Below, piece by piece: positions 1 to 11,139 of a stretch of 64,000 nt of DNA. Numbering within the stretch: the first letter of the stretch is position 1; each line of letters opens with the position of its first letter. The stretch lies in assembly GCA_030374805.1 (NCBI GenBank), contig JARGSG010000030.1, forward strand, positions 62,001 through 126,000. The letters run 5' to 3'. The notes beneath the pieces were generated by a model. That model ran no database searches and was not told the origin of the DNA. It saw only the letters and a program-made list of their open reading frames with translations. This stretch comes from Gracilaria gracilis. Taxonomy: Eukaryota; Rhodophyta; Florideophyceae; Gracilariales; Gracilariaceae. The position numbers and the translations under genes were made by a program.

Positions 1-64
1 TAAGCAAGTCAAAAACGAGCTCCAAGAGCAAAAGTAAAGTGTAGCTAGAGCCTTCACTCTCACA
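1..64 (+). repeat. copia 5' LTR, last 64 bp
   Basis: Positions 4-64 match, on the other strand, the copia 3' LTR at 53224-53290 (shared blocks such as GAGCTCCAAGAGCAAAA and AAAGTGTAGCTAGA). The LTR ends in CACA just before the primer binding site. The rest of this LTR lies outside the window. Confidence 0.75.
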
Positions 65-75
65 GGTTATGGGCC
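65..75 (+). other. copia primer binding site (initiator tRNA-Met anticodon arm)
   Basis: GGTTATGGGCC directly follows the LTR end. It is complementary to the anticodon stem-loop of eukaryotic initiator tRNA-Met, not to a tRNA 3' end. Drosophila copia uses the same internal site, priming from a tRNA half-molecule, so this element probably does too. The same motif occurs in the TRIM-like element at 39806-39819. Confidence 0.75.
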
Positions 76-254
76 TGACGCGACGAAGACCTTCAACTCC
101 CAACCCGCAGACAGATCCACACGCCCAGTAGAATCACCAAGACGGCAGACTCAAACAACAGAAGAGCACGCCTGCCTGGCCACGAACTCAGACGAGACCC
201 ATACATACAAGCCATTTAGTAAAATGCCATTTAAATTTTTACAAACACTAACCA
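76..254 (+). other. copia leader, left part
   Basis: Untranslated leader between the primer binding site and gag. It is broken at 255-263 by the MULE and resumes at 6466. No ORF or RNA gene is seen in it. Confidence 0.55.
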
Positions 255-263
255 ATCTCGAAA
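255..263. repeat. MULE target site duplication, left copy
   Basis: ATCTCGAAA here is repeated exactly at 6457-6465, just outside the two ends of the inverted-repeat element. Nine bases is the usual duplication length for Mutator-like elements. Confidence 0.85.
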
Positions 264-525
264 GGCCTCTGGAGAATCAGCGCACTGTCCAGGTAGTAGA
301 GAACCAACCTAGAACATCCATATTTATGTAACAAATTACACTAGATCTTCCCTTCGGAAGAGAGCTTTGTCCCGATCCTCTCTCTCCATTAAGGCGGCGC
401 CAAGTCAGGAGACGCTTCCTAGCTCCAACTCCCATTGGTTCCTCCCCCACACCCGTGACACGTTACGCTCCCCAAGCCTTACCACAAGCGTCGCCACTTT
501 GCGCGCACTTTTCAAAATCCAAATC
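264..525 (+). repeat. MULE left terminal inverted repeat
   Basis: The reverse complement of 6165-6456 aligns along this stretch. Shared blocks include GGAGAATC, CGCACTGTCCAGGTAGTAG, AACAAATTACACTAGAT, CTCTCTCCATTAAGGC and GCGCCAAGTCAGGAGAC. The inner edge is approximate (TTTGCGCGC near 500). Short ORFs inside are translations of the repeat, not genes. Confidence 0.85.
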
Positions 526-1333
526 ATCCAGGACATGACGGGTTGCACCATCTCTGTGTTCCCAAGAGGGTGCTCCTAAGAGTGCCCCTGTTCGCCGCCC
601 GACTATAATTACCTTCCTACTGCTCTCTTCTTCAGTTCTCAGCTTCTGCTGCCGCTTTGACACCCCCGCCGTCTCTTTCTTACCCGCTACTGTTCCACGC
701 TCCTGGCCTTTTAACTTCTGCTTCTACCCTTGCAGCGCTGCTCCAGACGTTTTCGAGCCTGTTTCTTCCTCTTCCATCGCGCCGCTTCGTAAGGAATCTT
801 TCGCTCCTGCTTCTGCTTCTCTTGTCACGCTGCTGCTCCAAAACTCTGCCGCTCCTGCTTCTGCCTCTTCTCTTGCACTGCGGCCGCAAATTGACCGCAC
901 CGTTTCTTTCTGAGCATTTCTTCTCGCAGTGCTGTTACTATCCGTTCTTGTTTATGTCTCGTCACGCCTCCGTTGCCCCTGAATTCTATTTTTCCCTCAA
1001 GGACCCATTTTTGTCTGTTTTTTGTCTTCGCAGTGCTGCCATCTTTTGTCTCGTCTTTGCCGCACCGAGACCTCTTCGTTTGCTGCAACACTCTGCCATA
1101 AGATTCTCAGCATCTCTTGGCGTGCCGCTGCCATCGTGCATTGCTCAGCATCTAGCCGTTTGCCGCTGCCGCCCTCGTTCCGGGTAGATTGGGCTACAGA
1201 ATCTCTCGTCGCGCCGCTTTCGCATGGTTACGCTTTATTATGTTGACGTGCTTTGACATTCGGGCAAGTGATTGGCATGAAGAGCAGGTTTTCGCAGTTT
1301 ACTTCTAACAAAGAAACTAAGCATTACGACGTT
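526..1333. other. MULE spacer, pyrimidine-rich
   Basis: Between the left inverted repeat and the 3' end of the transposase lies about 800 bp dominated by CTTCTG/GCTGCT-type sequence on the plus strand. Open frames here are low-complexity Leu/Ser/Pro or Arg/Lys strings created by the composition. I see no domain and call no gene. Confidence 0.5.
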
Positions 1334-4300
1334 CTACTGCCAATTTGTGTCATATTGATTATCCGGACGGTCAACAACTGCCAGAGCTCTATTGATTGCG
1401 TCGCGTGGTGTCACTACCGGGTTGGAAGACTTTCGTCGACCTCCACGATTAGGTGGGGGAGCAGTGGTGTCATCCAATATCTGTCTTTTTCCTTTTCCTC
1501 TTCCAAGGAACGACTTCTTTCGCTTCCGAGCTCGCGCACCCAACCTGGCATTGGGGTTTTTGACTACGACATTGGAAGCTTGACGTGAGTCTGACGGAAG
1601 ATCTGGGACGGTGACAAGAGTAGGAAGAGGATCCTGAGGGTTATTTGGGTACCGCCCAGCGATGAGCTCTCTTAGATCGTTACGAAGGTATGATTTCAGG
1701 CTTTGGAGAGCTACATTCCCATACGACTGGGCGACGTGGTGCATCCGGTCGCACAAAGATTTGCAGTCCGCGTACGTTGCATATGCAGTGATCTCTTTCC
1801 TTCGCTGCGTCTCGAGCTCGATAACATGGGCATTGGAATGTTTTTGATCGGGAGGCGATGCATGGGTCGGACCTTTGGCGTTGCGGGTAGTTAGTGACGG
1901 AACATGATCAGCGTTGCAGCCAGTTGCTGTTGCTTGGAGTTTCAATATGTCTTGAAGAGTCCAATAATCTGGATTTCTGTTCCAGTATGGATGCCACAGG
2001 TCCGATATGTGCAAATTGGGGAGGAAGAACTTGGCGAATATGTGGCCACCGATCGACACCGTCGTTGAATACGACAAATAAGCGGGTCATATGACCAGAA
2101 GGAATACCAGAGGCGGTCATGTGCCGGCAGCTACACTTTCCCGTAACTTTGTCGGCTGAGCCGGGGAGGGTGTGCAAACAGAGATTATGGTTCCTGTTTG
2201 GGTTGCTGTCTTGCAAGTTTGTACACTCAATTTGGACTGTTCTTGTGAGTGAAAACACCACTAGCGGTTTTTTGGAGGACAGCTGCAGATCTTCCGCGTC
2301 TATATCGAAGTTGAACGGCGCATCGCGGGTGGGGAGTACTACGGCATCGGTGACCTTGTAGAAAGCGGAGAGTATAACGCTGTTGTCTAGAAAGTGTGTT
2401 ACACTGTACGCCGTAAAGTTCTGGATAAGCGTCGTTGCAGAATCGGGAGATAGAGGGAGCCCTGAAGTCACGAGTCTGTTTCGAAGCGCTGTATCTCGTA
2501 TTGTAGCCTTTCTTCCACGCTGATGCTTCCTTCATTCCGTTAAAGACACCATGAGTTTCGGAACTTCGCTGAATGGAACGTCATCATTCAGAACGACCTG
2601 TCTATATGTCAAATGGGAAGCTTCGGAATATCCGGAACCATGGAACAAGAACCTATGAGAGAGGTTCAGGTCTTTACAGCAACGCATAAACATAGAAGGG
2701 TTATCGCGATATAGAAACTTACGCCATTGGGTCAAGGTTTCTCTGAACTTATAAAAGTATTGCTCTTCGAATTGATATCTTCGCGCTTCGAACTTCTCGA
2801 TAGTTGTGCTCTTGCGGAGCACAAACAATTCGAGTCCCACCTCCGTCCCCATATTCGTTCTCCCTACCAACCTACACCACCTTTCGACGTTGGGGCCTTG
2901 ATTTTCATTCAAGAGCCAGTCATCCAACATGGTATAAGACATTGGGAACACTTGCCCTACACCTCCAATGAGTGATGCGCATTGATCCACCGTAAAGAAC
3001 GACGGTGATGTTCCCATACACTGCTGGAAGCGCTCCAGTACACAGACAAATCTTAACAAGGTTTCGTTTCCCATGTGGCTCATAAAAATGTATTGAGGTT
3101 CCCGTCATTGTCTCGGCCATTACAACTGACGAGGGAAAGTTTGAAGCGATTGGGTACCGCTTTGCAGTCTACAGATACCCCAGGCACGATTCCAAATCGC
3201 TCGTAATCGTCGACCCAGGTTTCGAAACACCACGCAACGTATTGGAGGCCGTTCTCATTGTTCGTTCGACAGTATATCCTGTGCATGAGGTTCTGGGTCT
3301 GCAAGTCAATGAGGTTCTCGTAGAGCCTGAGGCACTCTTTGTGCCTCGGATATTGAGTGTGGGATATATATATATTTCAACCGTTTTCGATACAAATCCT
3401 TATCCACCATGACACGATACTTCGCTTCGAGAAGTTTAAACACTACATTATATTGTAGGAGCAGAGAGTGACGCACAGGTTCTGCTTCGCGCTTCATTTT
3501 GGGTGAGAGCTTACGTCGCAACACGGTGATTTTCGCTGGATGATTGTGGAGGGATTTCGTAAAATCAGGACAGAACATAAACTTTTGATGATCCGAGTGA
3601 GACACTCCCACCCTCCGGACATTAACGTTATAAGGGCATATATAATGCTCATCGAACATCATAGCGCACTTCATATAGCCCTGTAGCAGTACCTTTTTCC
3701 CATTCTTCTCTTCATACTTAGAATCCCTGATAAACAGCTTGAATCCGAAGTACTCAGCGATATACTGGACATTCTGGAGCACGTCATCCTCTCCAGCTTC
3801 TTCCATCTGATCCAAATAGGCCACGAAACCGCGGCGTACGCACTCCTCGGTTTTATACTCCTGATCACAGTCCGAGCTCTCCCCACTACCCGTAATGGAC
3901 AGTGATAGAGGTGGAGAAGCTCTCTCTAAGGAGCCACTGTCAGCGATGTTAAACCCTAGGGCGTCCTCGTCACTACAATGATGTACTGTGTCATTCTGGA
4001 TCCACGTAATGTTAGAATACAAGTGTTTTGGCAAGTGTGTTGGCATCGAAGAGACATGATAGTCTTACCTTTTCTTTCTTGGCAGTAGTTTCTGTTCCTC
4101 ACTCTCTCGGTTATATCAATTACAGAACTGTCTTCTGAGGCGATGGCGTCTACGATGACAGGAGATCCTCCATTACTATCTGCGTCGATAGATATGATCT
4201 CCTGAACTCCCTCACTCCCTTGTTGCACGTTTTGGTGCTGAGTACTCATATACTCACCACCCTCTCGGACTCTCTCTGTGCCACGCATCGAATCTATTGG

Positions 4301-4420
4301 TCGAGAGGAAAGGTTCTCCATAAAATCTTCTATATCGGAATCCATTCCGGTATCAGCATAGGTTATCTTCGTATCAACCCCACATTCCTTGGAAGCGTGA
4401 AGGTTATAAAGGGGATACAC
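1334..4420 (-). pseudogene. MULE transposase
   Basis: Read leftward, an acidic N-terminal part (4420-3956) is followed by a FAR1/FLYWCH-like zinc-binding region with a HNHP motif (about 3750-3530). The core start VSVDCKAVPNRF near 3165 probably holds the first catalytic Asp. Next come helical regions (3083-2532) and a SWIM zinc finger, CSCRHMTASGIPSGH, at about 2152-2100. The tail is basic (RARKRKKSF near 1530). The third SWIM Cys is Ser. Segments lie in different frames (breaks near 4040, 3305, 3085, 2075) and a stop lies at 2532-2534. Some breaks could be introns, but the in-frame stop and the altered zinc ligand favour a pseudogene. The protein would transpose the surrounding element by cut-and-paste. 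Confidence 0.75.
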
Positions 4421-4553
4421 ATCGTCGGAGGAGCATTCTTCTTTATTTTTATCCGAATTGTTTCCCTTCTTTTGTGCTTATTACCACGCATATCCAGTTC
4501 CAGACGCTCGTGGTTGTGCGTATTACCACTCGTTAGAATCCACCCCATTTTGT

Positions 4554-6053
4554 TCAGGAGGGCTTTGCCATAAAGTCAGCGTTACATCTGCAGCCCAGAT
4601 GCTTCTCCTTGTACCTCAAACACCGTATTCTCACATTTAGACCGTAGCGTCGCGACCTTGTCACTCTTTTACAAAATTGCACGCCATATTCGTAACCTTC
4701 TATGTCATAGAGGTGATAAACATAGTTTGAAAGGTCTAACACAGTTCTTTCCATTGGTGAAACCTCATCCTTGCCCTTGCCTGTAGCGATCACCTCACGG
4801 GGATGAGCTCCATCAATACTCCTTTCACCCTTCACACCCGACTCTCCGTCTCTTAGATCTACAGATTCTGTATTTCTAACGGAGCGCGTGTGCTCATCAT
4901 GAGTTGGAGCATGCTGTCCGTCCACCCTCTTCGGTTTGTCTTTATTGACTCCGTTCTGGTGGCGCCCAATATATATCTTCTCAAGGCGTTGGAAATAAAT
5001 TTGGGACACAGCCCATTCATTGGAGACGGGCAATAGGTGACTGACGGCCATCACCATTCGCACACGAGCCTCGACAGAGCCCCAGCGGTCGATCTCTGTA
5101 AGGTTGGGTGGATGACCGGGAGAGAAGAACATATTGGGCATCACTCCTCGCGTTCGAGCAAAGTGATCCATCATTGATAACAGATATGCACCGCAACTGT
5201 TCGAGTATGTTTGCTTCTAGTAACGCAGTACATCTGTCATGTAGTTTTCATTCTTCAAAATCCATTCCTTCTTATCCCGTAGTGCATGATCTATTATTGC
5301 AGTTACGAGTAAGCTACACCTCTCCGAATAATTGTATTGCAGACTGTCGCCCTAGAAGATTTCCCACTTTTTGTCATCAAGTTTTCGAGCCAAAAACGCT
5401 CCCCAATGTACACCTCCTACATTAATAGGGACAACTATTGTAGATACTTTATAAGGACTGGGATAAAGCTTCACTGTGAATCGGGCCTCGAACCTGCCAG
5501 GAATATCTAGCTGTTTTTTGGATTATTGTTCATCAAACACCTTTGATAAATCTTCTAGTTTAGATCCCGTGTCTACGGGAACCAGAACCAAACCATCCAA
5601 CGGCTCTAGCTCTAGAATTCCAGTATTCAGTAGGATGGTGGAGAACCAATTATTGCGCTGAGAAGAGTTAGCCAAATTAGCGCCAATTACACCATCTTCG
5701 TTCGTTGAGTTTCTTTCTTCAGTGATCAAGTAGAACCATATCCTTTCCAGCTCAAGCAATCCTAATTGGCTCTTCCTGTCGAACGCAATAGATGTATGGT
5801 TCGTGACGTTTCGCAAAAAGTTTGAGGGCGAGCGGACCCTGTTTACAATTTTCTTTTTCTCGGGTGCAGTGAGGCCACGCTCACAAGGCAGTTTGCTAAT
5901 CTCAGCGCTGCTCTTCACGGGATCACCATCGGAGTCTACCTCATCAACTGAATCCTCATTGTGAGGATCCAGAAATGATACGACAAATGAGTCCAGCAGA
6001 TCCCCGGCGGAAAATTTTACAGAAGGATCCTTTGCCTTTCGAAAGGATATCAT
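4554..6053 (-). pseudogene. ULP1-like (C48) cysteine protease carried by the MULE
   Basis: One minus-strand frame of 500 codons runs from 6053 to 4554, broken only by stops at 5523-5525, 5352-5354 and 5217-5219. Around the breaks it shows the ULP1/SENP catalytic set: His in VPINVGGVHWGAF (codon 5406-5408), Asp in GDSLQYN (5346-5348), oxyanion-hole Gln (5211-5213) and Cys in YSNSCGAYLLSMMDHFA (5193-5195). ULP1 enzymes process SUMO or remove it from proteins. The N-terminal 170 residues are acidic and unassigned. The C-terminal part (4554-5000) is charged and may be a separate linker or DNA-binding tail. All four catalytic residues survive despite the stops, so loss of coding looks recent relative to selection. 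The start at 6053 is simply the first Met in frame; the gene may begin further upstream in the inverted repeat. Confidence 0.75.
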
Positions 6054-6164
6054 TGGAATGAATTAGAGAACTGAGCGCAGTAAAGGTTGTGTCTACTTGC
6101 CGCTCAAGGCCGGAGACGGAGAGCGAGCTGCTGGATGTTAGTTCGTATTTTTGGGCCGTGTACC

Positions 6165-6456
6165 TCCCAATTAGAGTTTGAAAAGCGCGCGCTTTGCGCG
6201 CGCAAAGCTCTCGCAATGTGTGGATGCGTGTGGTAACGCTCGAGGGCTGGAAGGGCGCCACGGTTGTGGCTGAGGGAGGAACCAATGGGGGTTGGAGCCA
6301 GGCAGGGTCTCCTGACTTGGCGCTGCCTTAATGGAGAGAGAGGATCTGGACGAATCTCTCTTCCGAAGGGAGAATCTAGTGTAATTTGTTACACAACTAC
6401 AGAGGTTCTACGTGGTTTTTCTACTACCTGGACAGTGCGTAGATTCTCCACCCCCC
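6165..6456 (-). repeat. MULE right terminal inverted repeat
   Basis: Inverted partner of 264-525, with the same outer blocks in reverse complement ending at GATTCTCCACCCCCC. The inner part carries an extra GCGCGC-rich palindrome (6184-6206) that the left copy lacks. Confidence 0.85.
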
Positions 6457-6465
6457 ATCTCGAAA
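6457..6465. repeat. MULE target site duplication, right copy
   Basis: ATCTCGAAA, identical to 255-263. The copia leader continues directly after it. Confidence 0.85.
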
Positions 6466-6624
6466 CACAACACAAAATCACACCACCAAACCGTTACACA
6501 AACCACAGGGGCAACAGACACACCACAAACAACCAACAAACCTCCAACAACCATCTCCAAACCGATGATATCCGACCAAACCCACAAAATACGAAAACTT
6601 CACCACAGTAACTATGCATTGTAA

Positions 6625-7687
6625 TACCTATTTGAACATACCTGTCCTGCAACCATCAATGCCATTGGACAACTAGATTCAAACTCCACCCTACTTACAG
6701 AACTAGAGTCACTGAATACATATTATGAAAAGAAAAGCCGACTATTTTCTGATATCCTGAGCAGTGATCCATCCAAAATACTTAGTCTACTGATAATCGT
6801 ACAAGAAAGGCTTACCCCGTTCGTTCTAGTTCAGAAAATCGAATCAAACATAAACCGTTCGACAAAAGAAGACCATAAATTTCTGGAGACGGAAGCAGAA
6901 AGCATGCCACTCAAAACTGATAGCGAAATCTATGACTTATTCAAAGCTTACACCGACATAAGGCAACAGATGATCACAGCCCAATACTCAAACATCAGCG
7001 ACGAAAAAACCACTGTTGACTTCATCATCACAGAAATAAGAAAAAATCTCAGCCAATAATCCAATTGTAGCCCACATACTTGCCAACAAACCAGCCGCGA
7101 TCCAAGAATGTATAAGGAAGTTCAAAGATATATACCCAATCTATCAAACAGAAGGCATTATATTTCCATCCATGGGATACATGCAACTCAACGGGGACTA
7201 CAGAGTTATGACGCCACCACCACAATCGAACTACACATACGCACCATCATATCGAGGATCATATACAACTCGCACCAGACCCTGCTACCGCCGACCGAAC
7301 GGAAGAGAACAGCCCGACAATCGACCACGAGTTACTTCACATCTCCTATGCTCTTGCCACACGTCAATTGGCATATACTGTAACCAGACCGATCAAAACT
7401 GCAGAGACCTCAATCATCCGAAGTTCACGAAAGCACAAGCCAATTATGCTCAAACCGCACCAGCCTACCCCCCCTCCCCCCCCTTCTCCGATGCAAGCCC
7501 CACCACCACACAAACAAAATCAGTACCAAGCACACCTCCCCCCACATATCAATATCCACCACACCTACTCGCCCCTTCACTAACTAGAGAATCCCAGGAG
7601 CACCACATTGTAAAGAACCACCAGAATCTCAACGACAAGAAACCCAATCCGAAGCAAACACCGAAGTCAACGGTGTGTTTATCCTGA
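6625..7687 (+). pseudogene. copia gag (degenerate)
   Basis: A frame open from 6625 to the stop at 7057-7059 (144 codons) has no early ATG but encodes a helical, charged protein (e.g. TELESLNTYYEKKSRLFSDI) of the type seen in copia capsid. Coding-like sequence continues in other frames to 7687. A Pro/Thr-rich tail and scattered Cys residues near 7340-7410 may be a ruined zinc knuckle. The missing start and the frame changes mark it as a pseudogene. It lies directly before the protease. Confidence 0.55.
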
Positions 7688-7983
7688 ACAGTGGAGCACA
7701 CCCATCCTACATCAAACATCCTCTTCCCTGCATGACACTACTCAACAAGCACACGCTAACCGGATCCGCCACAACCACCCCTACACAGTGCTTCCACCAT
7801 GGAACAATCAACCTCCGTCTACCACAGAGTAACAAACACATCCGCACATATTCAGTGGCAAACCAACAAAGCACCAAGAACATCTTATCAGTAAGGGATC
7901 TTGCCACCACATATGGACTACTTACATTCATAGCGCAAAAGAGAACAGTCTACAATACGAAAACACACCCCCAGCCGTCATAG
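7675..7983 (+). pseudogene. copia aspartic protease
   Basis: The motif FILNSGAHPSYI stands where copia proteases have a D-S/T-G active site, and the following region (HGTINLRLP, NILSVRDLA) fits the family. The catalytic Asp is Asn here, so the enzyme could not self-process Gag-Pol. The ORF is short and ends before the integrase. Confidence 0.65.
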
Positions 7984-8292
7984 CCACAGCACCATGGCGC
8001 AATATTCAATATGAGATGATAGGAAGCACATAACCACATACGGTTCTTACAGCCCGAACCTTCCAGTATAGAGCCAAGACCAATCGCGCAAAATTCGAAG
8101 AAGGCCAAAACCACAGACAATTCCACAGAAGCACGAACAAAACCAGCAACACAGAACAGCAAAGTCACAGTACCAGTCACACAACCACAAAATAGACAGC
8201 ATACGACCAAGATACTCCGACAGATAACAAACCCGACAGAAACAAAAAGACAGCAGTCGAGCATACAAACAGTTTACAACTGGCACCTCAAA

Positions 8293-9312
8293 ATGAACCA
8301 TGCTCACCCACACAAACTCGCACCCAGTGCAGCTCAAAAACTAATACCAACTATGCAAGCAAGTCTATCAACGAACCCTGACATAACGTGCAGCGCATAT
8401 AGCACAGGAAAACTCCACCCCACCCCTCACAAACGAACCACACACAACTATAAGCCTGGAGAATACCTCAGCTCCGACACCTGCGGACCGATACAACCAA
8501 CATTAAGAAATGGCAAAAACCTTATGCTCCTCATCATTTGCGCCGCAACCAGATTCAAAATAGCCCACTTCCTCAAAGACCGAAAAGATATCCCTCCACG
8601 AGTCCAGCAAACACTCCACCATATCCAACACAACATGCAACTCCCACCCAGACATTTCAGAAGTGAAAAGGCAAAGAAGTACATATCAAAAGCCATGAAG
8701 ACGATATACAACAATCGCCGAGTCACCCACCTATCGCGTACACCACATCAAGCACAAGAAAACAGCATCGCGGAACGATTCAATCGTACCGTAATGAATT
8801 CAAAACGGACGATGCTCCAAGCAGCAGGACTTGGAAACACCCAATGGGAAGACGCAGCGCGAGACGCCATCTTCAAATACATTATCCGATACCACTCATC
8901 AATCAAAACATCTCCCTACTACTTATGGTATGGAGCCACCCCAAAGATCCAACGCCCGTACACTTTCGGCCAACTAGGAACCATTGCCGTCTATGCACCC
9001 AAAAAGAAAATGGACACTAGAGCAGACCCAGCAGGATATATGTACCCCATACAACCCACATATATAGTAGTCCTAAACCTCAACACCACGCAGTACCAAA
9101 ATATACGAACCATCGACTTCAAACCTTACCATAAGCAAAGCAACCACACCGTGCAAACCACAACGGCATTCAAAACGAAAGCAAGCTATAATCAACCCAC
9201 TTCCACAGTCATCAACATAGACACACCACCGCCCAAAAAATATCACAGGCACGAGCATACCCCAACTCAGAAAGATGGCAACAAGCCCACGAGGACAATC
9301 TCAACAATATAG
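8293..9312 (+). pseudogene. copia integrase
   Basis: This 339-codon frame starts at the end of the gag-pre-integrase zinc region (NHAHPHK, then SAYSTGKLHPTPH with Cys ligands lost). It continues into the integrase core: first Asp in YLSSDTCGP, second position HFRSEKAKKY with Asp replaced by Glu, and Glu in ENSIAERFNRTVMNSKRTML. A C-terminal GYM...QPTYIVVL stretch matches the copia integrase tail. The altered second acidic residue and the degraded zinc region indicate an inactive enzyme. Confidence 0.8.
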
Positions 9313-10677
9313 ACCATACGACAGCATCAAATGGTTCCTACGAGACTTCAAAACCCCACCAGAATCAATAATACCCTTCATGATGCACTATCGGCACAGA
9401 AGAGCTGACAACGGAGCGATTCAACAACGAAACGCAAGATGCAATCTAGGCGGTGACCTGATAAAACCAGGAATCCATTATGATCCAAAACACAAGACAA
9501 ACTTTAAGGCAGACAAAAGTTCACAACGACTTCTTTTAGCACTGCATGCCACACAGCAACTACCACTCGAGCACTTTGATATCAAATCGGCATACCTCCA
9601 TGAAACATACAACCATGACCAACTAGTACATGTACCACAAATGCCCAAATTCGACGGCACCTACAAGCACGACAGTCAGTACGGGCTTCTCCCCGGCAAA
9701 TTATACGGCTCCTCACCCGCGGCATAATATTACAACCATGGAGTCAAAACCAAACTTACCGAATTAGAATACACAGTATCGGAACATTACCCCTGTCTAA
9801 ACACAAAATTGGAACACGACAAGACTTTCAAAATATTCAGCACCACAATTGATGACTTCCTCGTACTAGCATCATCAACCAGACAAATTGACCCATTATA
9901 CAACGACATCCTGAGCAAATACAAAGTTAAACGACTAGGGCTTCCCACTAGATTCTTCAACTGGAGGATACACCACGCACAAGACGGATCCGTCCACATT
10001 TCTCAACCGGACAGCATCGCAGCACTCCTGAAAAAAATCAGAATGGACAAGTACAACCCAACACCGACACCCTACACCAGCCTTACACACATTGATCACG
10101 CGCCAGGAAGCACTCCACTCTCATCCAAAGAAGCAACCAAAGACAGACAAATATTAGGTGAGATACGATATATAACAGAAAGCACACGCCCTGACCTTAC
10201 GTATGCTACCAACAGGCTCGCTCAACATATGTTCAGACCTCAAACACACCACAGAAAAGCACTGAAAACCATACTCTGATACCTCCAGGGCACGGAAAGA
10301 CACGGATTATTATACGAACCAGCGAAACACAACAACAACTCTTAGGCAGCACCTCTCAGCACTTAAAGCGACGCGGACTTTGCAAACTCCAGAAACCGCA
10401 GATCGATAACCGGAAATTTTCTAGCATACAACGAAACACCGATATCCGGGCAATCCAAGATGCAATCGGTAGTTGCACTATCCAAGACGGAAGCTGAGTA
10501 CATCGCTGCCATAAATGCTACCCAACACACACACTGGCTCCGAAAACTTCTCGAATCAGCACAAAACAAACAAGTAGGCGCGACACCTCACTCGATAGAC
10601 AACCATTGCACAATCATGATAGCTGAAAACCAGGCACCAACACAAAAAAGAAAATACCTGGACATACACCACCATTA
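9275..10677 (+). pseudogene. copia reverse transcriptase and RNase H
   Basis: Segments in changing frames give GGDLIKPGIHYDP and LPLEHFDIKSAYLHE (RT fingers and first catalytic Asp), then TTIDDFLVLASS (the YVDD-box equivalent, both Asp kept). LGEIRYITESTRPDLTYATNRLAQ follows, and the RNase H segment SVVALSKTEAEYIAAINATQ. Stops fall near 9727 and 10277 and frames change between 10280 and 10460. The RNase H tail is cut at KYLDIHHHYV, where an EnSpm-like terminus begins. A different copia copy at 53350-53547 shows what normally follows. Confidence 0.8.
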
Positions 10678-11139
10678 CGTCAGTGTTATCGGAATGATAG
10701 TTTTGGTTTCAAAATGACCAAATTAAAATGATCGAAAACTCGGTGAATTTATCCAAATTTGGATGTGCTTAATTTGCGAAAATATTTCCGCATTTTTTCT
10801 TGTGCTAGTTTGTGTGGAAAGAATCTTTCACGAGTATTTCCATCATTGCTAGTTTAGATGGAAGATAAACTAGCATGTTACTTCCGTTCATGCTAGTTTC
10901 CGAACCCAATGTAAGTGTGTAAGTGGCACATACTTAGAACTTTACGGCGCCAAATAAGGATATATACATCCCCAAATATAGTTATATATATACATAGATA
11001 TCTGCTTATGAAATACGATTAGAAGAATACTAACACTTCGAATATGAACTCTCTATAGAGAGACAGCACATCCATTCAACAACTCTCATAGCAGATAAGG
11101 ACTGTATATTCTCTCACTATTGAGACGTCTACGCATCAC
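10678..11139 (+). promoter_or_regulatory. EnSpm-like leader with subterminal repeats
   Basis: Non-coding. Contains repeated GCTAGTTT/AAACTAGC motifs (about 10808-10905), as expected for transposase-binding subterminal repeats, then AT-rich TATATA runs (about 10960-11000) that could act as a core promoter. It aligns with 14344-14760 (e.g. CTTATCCAAATTTGGA is shared). An LTR reading (TG start, CA end) was considered and rejected because the copies adjoin a transposase. Confidence 0.55.

Larger units (their letters stand above)
264..6456 (-). mobile_element. Mutator-like DNA transposon (MULE) with ULP1-like protease
   Basis: A 6.2-kb element bounded by inverted repeats of about 260-290 bp and by the 9-bp duplication ATCTCGAAA. 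Its genes run on the minus strand: a ULP1-like cysteine protease (4554-6053) and a transposase with a FAR1-like N-terminus, MULE catalytic core and SWIM zinc finger (1334-4420). Protease capture by MULEs is known from plants (Kaonashi-type elements) and some other eukaryotes. Both genes have in-frame stops or frame changes, so this copy is probably inactive. It is inserted in the leader of the copia element. Confidence 0.85.
1..10677 (+). mobile_element. Ty1/copia retrotransposon, split by a MULE
   Basis: Fragments in copia order read rightward: LTR end (1-64), primer binding site (65-75), leader (76-254 and 6466-6624), gag, protease, integrase, then reverse transcriptase and RNase H. Integrase before RT is the copia order. 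Position 1 lies inside the 5' LTR. The 3' end is lost: coding stops at 10677, inside the RNase H tail, where an EnSpm-like terminus begins. The protease and integrase active sites are mutated and stops occur throughout, so the element is dead. The MULE sits in the leader, flanked by a 9-bp duplication. Confidence 0.85.

Noticed and set aside
657-1187. 176-codon plus-strand ORF
   Set aside because: Low-complexity Leu/Ser/Pro string from pyrimidine-rich MULE spacer; no domain, and the opposite strand is equally open.
10684-11117. Reading the EnSpm-like leader as a copia LTR (TG start, CA end, TATA inside)
   Set aside because: It does not match the copia LTR end at 1-64 or 53224, has no polypurine tract before it, and its second copy at 14344 precedes the same transposase.
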